5,124 bases of DNA from Marinilabiliales bacterium (GTDB lineage: Bacteria; Bacteroidota; Bacteroidia; Bacteroidales; BM523), in NCBI GenBank assembly GCA_002869425.1, contig PKSZ01000336.1, positions 1 through 5,124 of the forward strand, in the 5' to 3' direction. The notes below the pieces were generated by a model. It made no database searches, was not told where the DNA came from, and was given only the letters and a program-made list of their open reading frames with translations. The position numbers and the translations under genes were made by a program. This document shows positions 1 through 5,124 of this stretch, piece after piece. Position 1 is the first letter of the stretch, and each line of letters begins with the position of its first letter.

Positions 1-222
1 AATACAAAAATAACAAGTGCGGAAGGTTGGTCTCAATTGTCTTTTAAAACATATGGGACAGGCAAAGTTGTTGTATCTGGGGAAGCTGCAATGTTTTCAG
101 CTCAGATTACAGTTTATCAAGGAAAGACTGTAAATATGGGAATGAACAGTAAAGAACTGGCTCCTGATAATTTACAGCTTTTATTAAACATTATTCATTG
201 GTTAGATGGAAAACTTGAATAA
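1..222 (+). CDS. C-terminal fragment of a probable glutamine-amidotransferase-like (DUF4350/ThuA-type) domain protein
   Basis: This frame is open from base 1 to the TAA at 220-222, so 73 C-terminal residues are visible and the start lies upstream of the window. A TTG at 37 is not a credible start because the frame continues unbroken to the window edge with protein-like sequence. Visible features are a beta strand and turn (GKVVVSGEAAMFSAQ), a GMN motif, and a closing amphipathic helix (LQLLLNIIHWLDGK). From memory of the families, GEAAMF.AQ followed by GMN and an ...NIIHWL helix resembles the C-terminus of class I glutamine-amidotransferase-like domains such as DUF4350 or ThuA-like proteins, which often lack the catalytic Cys. 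Catalytic residues would lie outside the window, so activity cannot be judged. The gene ends 32 nt before the attC-like hairpin at 255, so it is the cargo of an incomplete upstream cassette. Confidence 0.6.
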   Translation, partial: NTKITSAEGWSQLSFKTYGTGKVVVSGEAAMFSAQITVYQGKTVNMGMNSKELAPDNLQLLLNIIHWLDGKLE

Positions 223-318
223 TTGGATAAAGATATTAATTATGTAAAGAAACGCACTCTAACATGCTGTAAATGTAATAGTTCCGCTACGCTTCACTAC
301 TACACTTACAGCCGACCG
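1..318 (+). mobile_element. Cassette 0 (3' part only): integron-type gene cassette
   Basis: This is the 3' part of a gene cassette, ending at the inferred G|TT crossover after G318. It contains the gene fragment at 1-222, a 32-nt gap (223-254) with nothing recognisable, and the attC-like site 0. The outer left box of that site (CACTCTAAC, 255-263) does not pair with the adjacent right box beyond GTT. By the rule seen in the two complete cassettes, this predicts that the upstream end of this cassette, outside the window, begins GTTAGAGTG. Confidence 0.7.
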
Positions 319-324
319 TTGGCG
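255..324 (+). repeat. attC-like recombination site 0 (imperfect hairpin)
   Basis: The order is: outer left box CACTCTAAC (255-263), spacer AT (264-265), inner left arm 266-282, 13-nt loop 283-295, inner right arm 296-312, spacer CGACC (313-317), outer right box GTTGGCG (318-324). The 17-nt inner arms pair with two mismatches, A273/C305 and A278/C300. On the bottom strand both become T/G wobbles, so that strand folds better. This fits the known use of the folded bottom strand of attC by integron integrases. Positions 266-317 are identical to 4978-5029 except at one loop base (T294 versus C5006). The core deviates from the classical GTTRRRY, so the label is attC-like. The hairpin could also act in transcript termination or stability, but there is no U-tract. 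Confidence 0.8.
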
Positions 325-1156
325 AGAATTAAAAGGAAGATAAATGTAAACTTAAATTTTATGATTTTTGAGTATGAAAACACCTTAAGACGAATTATTT
401 TTCATTTATTAGGTTCGAGTGATGAAACTGATTATAAAGTATCTCCTGACAGAATTGAAAAATGGAAAGAAAAAAGAGAAACTGAAACGAAAAAGCAAAA
501 AGGAATATTAGCAGAAAATAGACTTTTGTACTTCTCTGATTTCTATGATTTGAATACAATCATTAATAAAAATTGGGAGCTATTTAAACCATTACTTCAT
601 GACAAAAAGCGATTTGAAATATTCTTTAGTGAAGTAGAAAAAATTAGAAATACAATAGCTCATGGCAGATCTATTTTACATTCACAGGAATGTTTACTGA
701 CAGGAATACTCCATGATCTAAAGAACATGATTACAATATATCATAATAAAAATGAAATGAAAGAAGATTATTTTGTTCAAATTGTTAGAGTAACTGATTC
801 ATTAGGTAATGAATGGGCTGATAATCAAGGAATGCTAAATAATAAACCAATATTGCACGTTGGAGATAATTATGAAATAATAATTGAAGCACATGATCCG
901 AGGAATAGAAAGATAAAATATTCTGTTTCAGACATCAACGGTTTTAAAATTGAACAGGAGGAATCTCACTTTAATATTAATATTTCTAAAGAATTAATTA
1001 GTCAACATCAAATAATAATAGTCGAAGCAAAGACTGATGAACCAGAATATGAAAATAGGGATTCGATACATTTTGCAATTACAGTATTACCAGCTAAATA
1101 ACTCTCGCCAACAGCGTGTAAACTCAACCCTGCGGGTATGTGCTTACACGCGACCG
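319..1156 (+). mobile_element. Cassette A: complete integron-type gene cassette (838 bp)
   Basis: The unit runs from the inferred crossover G318|T319 to G1156|T1157 and carries one + strand gene (361-1101) and its own attC-like site. Its first bases (GTTGGCGAGA, 318-327) are the exact reverse complement of TCTCGCCAAC at 1103-1112. With one mismatch the pairing extends to 318-331 against 1099-1112 (13 of 14). The right box next to that left box (1156-1169) pairs over only 7 bases. Self-matching ends are what circular excision through G|TT predicts, and an ordinary dispersed palindrome would not show them. The layout is compact: 42 nt of leader, and the gene's stop codon abuts the site. No promoter was recognised in the leader, so expression may depend on an upstream promoter. 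Confidence 0.78.
361..1101 (+). CDS. Probable HEPN-domain protein with C-terminal beta-rich (Ig-like) domain
   Basis: The product has 246 residues. ATG 361 was chosen because the open frame upstream (to 223) runs through the attC-like hairpin and is not coding. No Shine-Dalgarno sequence precedes it, as is usual in Bacteroidota. Residues 1-130 are charged and helical. The stretch from LLYFSDFYDLNTIINKNW (about 55-72) through FEIFFSEVEKIRNTIAHGR (about 85-103) resembles HEPN domains, especially the Swt1/DUF-type group with an 'F-x-D-L...I-x-x-x-W...IRN-x-IAH' pattern. R96 and H101 form the R-x4-H motif, which is the catalytic signature in HEPN ribonucleases. Residues about 137-246 look like one beta-sandwich (GDNYEIIIEAHD, HFNINIS, QIIIVEAKTDE, SIHFAITVLP). 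There is no signal peptide, so it is probably cytoplasmic. The role is inferred: HEPN proteins often act in toxin-antitoxin, abortive-infection or RNA-processing systems. No antitoxin partner is present. It could instead be a non-catalytic HEPN protein. Confidence 0.65.
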   Translation: MIFEYENTLRRIIFHLLGSSDETDYKVSPDRIEKWKEKRETETKKQKGILAENRLLYFSDFYDLNTIINKNWELFKPLLHDKKRFEIFFSEVEKIRNTIAHGRSILHSQECLLTGILHDLKNMITIYHNKNEMKEDYFVQIVRVTDSLGNEWADNQGMLNNKPILHVGDNYEIIIEAHDPRNRKIKYSVSDINGFKIEQEESHFNINISKELISQHQIIIVEAKTDEPEYENRDSIHFAITVLPAK

Positions 1157-1162
1157 TTGGCG
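1103..1162 (+). repeat. attC-like recombination site A (imperfect hairpin)
   Basis: The order is: outer left box TCTCGCCAAC (1103-1112), spacer AG (1113-1114), inner stem, spacer CGACC (1151-1155), outer right box GTTGGCG (1156-1162). In the inner stem CGTGTAA (1115-1121) pairs with TTACACG (1144-1150). It continues through C1123/G1142, C1125/G1140 and A1126/T1139 into ACCC (1127-1130) with GGGT (1134-1137) around a TGC loop. The 8th inner pair is A1122/C1143, the same mismatch at the same step as in the other two sites, giving a G-T wobble on the bottom strand. Apart from the boxes and CGACC its sequence differs from the other two sites. This indicates conservation of architecture rather than simple duplication. 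It begins 1 nt after the stop of the upstream gene. Confidence 0.8.
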
Positions 1163-1202
1163 TCAAGAGAAAACAGATGTAGTAACTATAAAAATATTGA
1201 AA

Positions 1203-1271
1203 ATGAATGTAAAGCGATTTTTTTATTTGATAGTTGTTTTAGTGGCAACCACTAATATTGGAAATAGCCAA
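1203..1271 (+). other. Sec signal peptide coding segment of the large secreted protein
   Basis: The first 23 codons encode a basic N-region (MNVKR), a hydrophobic core (FFYLIVVLVA) and a polar C-region ending NSQ, with a small residue (S22) suitable for signal peptidase I. Together with the C-terminal sorting domain this indicates Sec export to the periplasm and then T9SS passage across the outer membrane. The exact cleavage site is inferred. Confidence 0.8.
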
Positions 1272-4200
1272 ATAGCTATTCCATATTATAATAGTTTTGA
1301 CTCTGGAACCGATGAAGGTTGGTCACATTATAGTATTCAAGGGACAGATGATTGGCAACATGGTATTCCTTCAGGGGCGTCACTTAATAGCTCGTTATCA
1401 GGCAACAATGTCTGGGCTACAAATCTTGCTGGAAACTTTACTCAGAATTCGATTATGTGTCTTGAATCACCAGATTTTAATTTGACAGATACAACTGAGT
1501 TTGTTTTGTCATTCGCACATCAATATAAAACATACAGTTATCATGGAGGTAATATAGAGTATTCAATTGATAGTGGTCTAACATGGACACTACTTAATGG
1601 TACTACCGATGAAAAAATTAACTGGATAGGAACTAGTAATATAAGTATTTTAGAACAACCTGGATGGTCTGGAAATTATTACTCCTCTGGTTTTAAGTTC
1701 TCAAGCCATAGTCTTGGTTTTTTATCGGGAGAACCTGCTGTCCGGTTCCGTTTTAAATTCGGAGGAACTTCAAATCCACAGGAAGGTTGGGTTATTGATA
1801 ATTTCAGAATTGAACCTAATGGCGTTAACATAGTAGGTATTAACGGAATAACTACACATGTATCAAAGTATTTTGAAACCTTTGATGTTACTGCTCCTAT
1901 TTACTATTCAGGGTTGCTTACGCCAACATACCCCAACCAGACCAATTATTATTTCTCTTATGATGATTCTTTAGATACAGGCGATTCATTATTAGGCTAT
2001 AAAACAGGGAATATTACCGCTTCAATAGCAGAATGGAGTACGACATTTGATATGATACCAGGTTTGTATTATGGAGACTATTATATTTTTATGGTGCATG
2101 ATTTTAATGATAGCCTTCAGGAAACAAACGAAGCAGACAATAATGCTTATATGATACTTCATGTCGATTCAACATTTGTACCACCTTACCGTGAAGATTT
2201 TGAAAGTACAGACAATTGGTGGAATACTTATGCAAAAAGCACACAATACGGCTCTGTACTTGGTTCTGATTACTGGGCTTTTGGCTCTAATTCATTGCAC
2301 AAAATATTTGGAACTCATTCAGGAAGTAATGCTTGGTATATAGAAGAACCTCCTGTTAGCGGAGCAAGTCAGACTTCACATTTTCTTGAATCCCCTTACC
2401 TTGATTTGAGCGATAGTATTTCACATGTGGTTTGTTTTTGGTTTAAATTCTTTAATGAATACTATTCAACTTATAACTCTGATATTGAGATGACAAAATC
2501 AACAACATATCCATATTCAAGTTCATATTATAATACGAGTCTTCCAATTGAAAGTGGCCGATTTAATGACTGGGATTGTGACTGTCAGGCACTTAATTCT
2601 GTTTTTGGCTACCACAGTAGTAAAATAAGATTTCGTCTAGATAGTTATGCTCACTATACAAATTATGCTGATTACATGGTGGTTGATGATATATATATTG
2701 GGCCGCCCTTACCTGACCTAAGTATTGAACACAATCATTCAAGAACTCTAAACAATATTCAGCCGATAGATACTCTCTTTTATACCTTGTTTAATAGTGG
2801 GCTTAACGAAGCAATATCCTCCCAGACGAACTTCTACTGGTCAACAGACAGCCTTCTTGATGCCGGAGATCAATTTCTCGGCAACAACATTGAGCCTGTA
2901 TTAAGTGATACGAGTTTTATTTCCTGCAACTTTGGATTTACACTACCTACTAACGTCGCAGGAAATTATTATATAATTTCTAAGGTTGATGCAGATAGCA
3001 TTATTGATGAAATGTGGGAATCAAACAATATTACAGTTTTTCCAGTAGTATTGAACACTATTTTGCAAGTTCCTTACGAAAATGATTTTGAGAATCAGAT
3101 TGACAATTGGTATCACCTTAGTTTGTTCGGATCTGATGAGTGGAGTTGGGCAAGTCCGTCAGGATCTGTAATAACTGAAGCTTTCTCAGGACAAAAAGCA
3201 ATGATAACACAACCATCAGGCATAGCAGCGTCTCAATCACTTATGCTTCTATATACACCAGTATTTGAGTTGTCTGGTCTTGCTGATCCTATTCTTGAAT
3301 TTGATATGTTCTTTGATAATTATACTAATATTACTTACACATATAATCAACCTCATATCAATATGAGCTACTCGGTGAACAATGGAAAAAGCTGGCATGT
3401 ACTTGATACAACAAACTGGTCATTTAAGTCTTGGTATTACCCAATGGAATATGAATCTTATGGCGGTGTTGATAATTTCTATTATGCGCCGAGTTCGAGC
3501 AGTTTATTATTTGAACCTTACGAAAAGAGTTTTATAGCTTCAAATGGTTATCAATCAAGAGACGGACAAAGAATTTATAAATATGTTTTGGATATTAGTC
3601 ACTTGAAATCCTATCCAAGGGTACAATTTAGATACAATTTTGTGACTCCTGTAAATAGTTTAGGCGAAGGAGCATTGATTGATAATTTTATAATTAGGGA
3701 TAAATTCATTGATTTAGCAGTCGATTATAAGAAGTCCCTGTACAAAAGTCCAAATTCAGATTATATCAGTTTTTTTATGCATATCAGCAATAATGGAAAT
3801 TATATATCAGATACTGCTACAGTGGCGTTTTATCTATCTACTGACAGTCTGCTGAATGGAAGTGATCTGGCAATCGGTTCTGAAGTTATTCCTGGAATCA
3901 GACCGGATTGCAGATACTATTTAAATTCCATGCTTCCATGCTCTACAACTATTTCTGGATATAATTATCTGATATATCAGTTGGATTCAGATAACAGTAA
4001 TACAGAAATCAATGAAGCTAATAACATCGGAAGCTGGCCTTTATCTACAGAAGGGATTCAGGAATACCCCTATCTTAACGAGTTTTCTGACACTATTCTT
4101 CATGGATGGACACATTATGTTTACAGAAATTCAACACATTATAAAACCCAGTATCGATTCAGAAATATTACAGCAATAAATGAGCCTCTATACCAATCAG

Positions 4201-4913
4201 GAATTGTATCAGGGGAGATGTTTACAGACAGAATAAATGGAACAATGAATACCAGTCAAGTACCTACCTGGTATCTGGAGACTCCTAACTTTGATTTTAG
4301 CAACCTTGAGAATATACAAATGTCATTTGATATGATGTGTATGGGAAGAAGTGGTGATGATGGAGGTAATCTTGAATACTCTACAAATGGAGGCATAACA
4401 TGGTCTCTCCTTACAAGTAGTTATGGAACAGTAACAAATTGGTTTAATTCGAGTAGTCTTTCTGATCTTAATAATGAAGCCGGATGGTCAGGATTAAATA
4501 CTACACTTGACCCGAGAAGCATTGATGTCTCATTTTTATCTGGACAGTCTTCTGTAGTGTTCAGATACAAGTACCGCTCAAATTGGGAACCTTATGGCGG
4601 AGGAACAAAACAAGGAATGAGAATTGATAATTTTCTTATTGAAGGTGATTATATTGTGAACACAGATGAAATTTCGGACCAAAATGTACTAATATATCCA
4701 AATCCTACTAGTGATGTTGTTTATATAGATATTCTTGATCCAAATAAAACTGATTACTCCATAATTGTATCTGATATAACTGGCAAAGTATTGTTAAATA
4801 AAGACAATAATAAGAGCAAGGCACAAATATATTGTGGAGACCTATCTCCTGGACTATATTTTGTGGAGTTAAATGGAAATGTGAATTATAAGATGAAATT
4901 AATTGTAAATTAG
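1203..4913 (+). CDS. Large T9SS-secreted modular protein: four MAM/jelly-roll-like units, three CARDB-like domains, C-terminal sorting domain
   Basis: The product has 1,236 residues. ATG 1203 was chosen because it gives a signal peptide at once: MNVKR, hydrophobic FFYLIVVLVA, probable cleavage near residue 22-23 (GNSQ). The GTG at 1140 lies inside the attC-like hairpin. Four related beta-rich units follow at about 24-205, 326-500, 621-832 and 954-1150. Each opens with P-Y-x-x-x-F and closes with a V/L/R-I-D-N/D-F-x-I-type strand (GWVIDNF 195-201, VVDDIYI 493-499, ALIDNFII 824-831, RIDNFLI 1140-1146), as in MAM/concanavalin-like folds. Three carry an Asp-box-like motif (YSIDSGLTW 120-128, YSVNNGKSW 723-731, YSTNGGITW 1059-1067). 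Between the units lie three CARDB-like Ig domains with repeated STDSLLDAGD-type strands (250-261, 545-556, 877-888) and closing E-x-N-N motifs (305-315, 600-609, 934-941). The end is a T9SS type A sorting domain (about 1160-1236: YPNPTSD 1165-1171, GLYFVEL, KLIVN). No catalytic domain was recognised. An adhesive or surface glycan-binding role is inference. A second in-frame TAG follows the stop. Confidence 0.85.
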   Translation: MNVKRFFYLIVVLVATTNIGNSQIAIPYYNSFDSGTDEGWSHYSIQGTDDWQHGIPSGASLNSSLSGNNVWATNLAGNFTQNSIMCLESPDFNLTDTTEFVLSFAHQYKTYSYHGGNIEYSIDSGLTWTLLNGTTDEKINWIGTSNISILEQPGWSGNYYSSGFKFSSHSLGFLSGEPAVRFRFKFGGTSNPQEGWVIDNFRIEPNGVNIVGINGITTHVSKYFETFDVTAPIYYSGLLTPTYPNQTNYYFSYDDSLDTGDSLLGYKTGNITASIAEWSTTFDMIPGLYYGDYYIFMVHDFNDSLQETNEADNNAYMILHVDSTFVPPYREDFESTDNWWNTYAKSTQYGSVLGSDYWAFGSNSLHKIFGTHSGSNAWYIEEPPVSGASQTSHFLESPYLDLSDSISHVVCFWFKFFNEYYSTYNSDIEMTKSTTYPYSSSYYNTSLPIESGRFNDWDCDCQALNSVFGYHSSKIRFRLDSYAHYTNYADYMVVDDIYIGPPLPDLSIEHNHSRTLNNIQPIDTLFYTLFNSGLNEAISSQTNFYWSTDSLLDAGDQFLGNNIEPVLSDTSFISCNFGFTLPTNVAGNYYIISKVDADSIIDEMWESNNITVFPVVLNTILQVPYENDFENQIDNWYHLSLFGSDEWSWASPSGSVITEAFSGQKAMITQPSGIAASQSLMLLYTPVFELSGLADPILEFDMFFDNYTNITYTYNQPHINMSYSVNNGKSWHVLDTTNWSFKSWYYPMEYESYGGVDNFYYAPSSSSLLFEPYEKSFIASNGYQSRDGQRIYKYVLDISHLKSYPRVQFRYNFVTPVNSLGEGALIDNFIIRDKFIDLAVDYKKSLYKSPNSDYISFFMHISNNGNYISDTATVAFYLSTDSLLNGSDLAIGSEVIPGIRPDCRYYLNSMLPCSTTISGYNYLIYQLDSDNSNTEINEANNIGSWPLSTEGIQEYPYLNEFSDTILHGWTHYVYRNSTHYKTQYRFRNITAINEPLYQSGIVSGEMFTDRINGTMNTSQVPTWYLETPNFDFSNLENIQMSFDMMCMGRSGDDGGNLEYSTNGGITWSLLTSSYGTVTNWFNSSSLSDLNNEAGWSGLNTTLDPRSIDVSFLSGQSSVVFRYKYRSNWEPYGGGTKQGMRIDNFLIEGDYIVNTDEISDQNVLIYPNPTSDVVYIDILDPNKTDYSIIVSDITGKVLLNKDNNKSKAQIYCGDLSPGLYFVELNGNVNYKMKLIVN
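4680..4910 (+). other. T9SS type A sorting domain (Por secretion tail) coding segment
   Basis: Residues 1160-1236 form the compact C-terminal beta domain of T9SS cargo. It begins VLIYPNPTSD, continues with a strand (VVYIDI), then SIIVSDITGKVL, then the LSPGLYFVEL motif, and ends KMKLIVN at the stop. In the family this domain is recognised by the translocon and removed by the PorU sortase, with release or attachment to lipopolysaccharide. It is intact here. Confidence 0.92.
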
Positions 4914-4966
4914 TAGTGCTATAAGAAATAAGCAAAGCTTGAAAAAACTTAAGTTAACTAACTCCA

Positions 4967-5036
4967 GACGCCAACACGCTGTAAATGTAATAGTTCCGCT
5001 ACGCTCCACTACTACACTTACAGCCGACCGTTATAA
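4967..5036 (+). repeat. attC-like recombination site B (imperfect hairpin)
   Basis: The order is: outer left box GACGCCAAC (4967-4975), spacer AC (4976-4977), inner left arm 4978-4994, loop 4995-5007, inner right arm 5008-5024, spacer CGACC (5025-5029), outer right box GTTATAA (5030-5036). The inner stem has the same two A/C mismatches as site 0 (4985/5017 and 4990/5012). Positions 4978-5029 match 266-317 at 51 of 52 bases although the two sites follow unrelated genes. The right box departs from GTTGGCG, so the unit that starts at 5031 either is a cassette with different end sequences or is the flank at the end of the array. Confidence 0.8.
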
Positions 5037-5124
5037 GTAATACCTCTTTTTTCACTGTCTACTAATCGCAAACATTCAAGATCGCTCTAAGGTTCGATTT
5101 TGCAATACCAAAATGCTAAACCTC
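5031..5124 (+). other. Start of a further cassette or array flank; no gene supported
   Basis: This is a 94-base remainder after the third hairpin. If it is a cassette, its own attC left box should read close to ACTTATAAC, the complement of GTTATAAGT at 5030-5038. The + strand frames hold stops soon after the site, and only an unsupported ATG (5113) opens toward the window edge. The reverse strand has short open stretches interrupted by stops. No promoter, RNA gene or known repeat was recognised. Confidence 0.4.

Larger units (their letters stand above)
1157..5030 (+). mobile_element. Cassette B: complete, very large integron-type gene cassette (3,874 bp)
   Basis: The unit runs from G1156|T1157 to G5030|T5031 and contains a single gene (1203-4913) and its attC-like site. 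The start GTTGGCGTC (1156-1164) is the exact reverse complement of GACGCCAAC at 4967-4975. After two mismatches, GAG (1167-1169) also pairs with CTC (4962-4964), giving 12 of 14. The neighbouring right box at 5030 (GTTATAAG) matches only GTT. The ends therefore match each other, as in a circularised cassette. The 46-nt leader shows no clear promoter. The 53 nt between the stop and the hairpin (4914-4966) are AT-rich, with short palindromes (ACTTAAGT, AGTTAACT) but no credible terminator. Integron cassettes usually carry one gene of well under 2 kb, so the size is exceptional. Confidence 0.75.

Noticed and set aside
255..324. The hairpins as rho-independent terminators or a CRISPR array
   Set aside because: There is no U-tract after the stems, so terminator function is not supported. 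The repeats are 838 to 3,874 bp apart with genes between them, which excludes CRISPR.
344..349. ATG at 344 preceded by an AGGAAG purine stretch, looking like a ribosome binding site and start
   Set aside because: The ATG is followed at once by TAA and is out of frame with the HEPN gene.
223..360. Open frame upstream of the HEPN gene from TTG 223, adding 46 residues
   Set aside because: It translates the attC-like hairpin at 255-324, which is a recombination repeat. ATG 361 starts a protein-like sequence, and the upstream residues (a Cys/Thr/Tyr-rich run) do not look coding.
1140..1202. GTG 1140 as an earlier start of the large secreted protein
   Set aside because: It lies within hairpin A and would bury the signal peptide behind 21 charged residues. 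ATG 1203 gives a proper signal peptide.
1921..1927. CGCCAAC box inside the large gene, identical to an attC-like left box
   Set aside because: No AC/AG spacer with an inner stem, no CGACC and no GTTGGCG partner follows. It is a chance match within coding sequence.
4708..4935. 75-codon open frame on the minus strand
   Set aside because: It is antisense to the strongly supported T9SS sorting domain, and its translation is low in complexity and unlike a protein.
4914..4966. Short palindromes ACTTAAGT and AGTTAACT as a terminator or operator
   Set aside because: They are AT-rich, overlapping and too short, and are expected by chance in such a composition.
5113..5124. ATG opening to the window edge as the start of a cassette gene
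   Set aside because: Only four codons are visible, with no ribosome binding site or recognisable sequence.

Overview
The window most likely comes from a member of the Bacteroidota. It is AT-rich, and its largest gene encodes a Sec-exported protein ending in a textbook type IX secretion (T9SS) sorting domain (YPNPTSD, then GLYFVEL, ending KLIVN). Starts lack Shine-Dalgarno sequences, as is common in this phylum. The species cannot be told from the sequence.

The organising structure is an array of gene cassettes rather than an operon. Three long imperfect hairpins of about 60-70 bp (255-324, 1103-1162, 4967-5036) each directly follow a gene. All share the same design: an outer box ending in AAC, 2 nt, an inner stem, CGACC, then an outer box starting with GTT. 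The decisive observation is that the outer left box of each hairpin matches the START of its own gene unit, not the right box beside it. Positions 318-331 pair with 1099-1112 (13 of 14), and 1156-1169 pair with 4962-4975 (12 of 14). Adjacent boxes pair over only 3 to 7 bases. That is the pattern expected of integron-type cassettes that circularise and join at G|TT inside attC sites. The sites do not fit the classical GTTRRRY core, so I call them attC-like. No integrase gene lies in the window.

Layout: (1) 1-318, the end of cassette 0, carrying the last 73 codons of a protein resembling the C-terminus of a glutamine-amidotransferase-like (DUF4350/ThuA-type) domain, then attC-like site 0. (2) 319-1156, cassette A (838 bp), carrying one 246-residue protein with a probable HEPN domain (R-x4-H motif) and a C-terminal beta-rich domain. 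(3) 1157-5030, cassette B (3,874 bp, very large for a cassette), carrying one 1,236-residue secreted protein built from four MAM/jelly-roll-like units alternating with three CARDB-like Ig domains, plus the T9SS sorting domain. (4) 5031-5124, the start of another cassette or the flank of the array, with no supported gene.

The genes show no shared pathway. They are unrelated, all on the + strand, and tightly framed by recombination-type sites, which fits a collection of independently acquired accessory functions: a possible HEPN-based defence or toxin-type gene and a surface or secreted adhesin-like protein. No convincing promoter or rho-independent terminator was seen.
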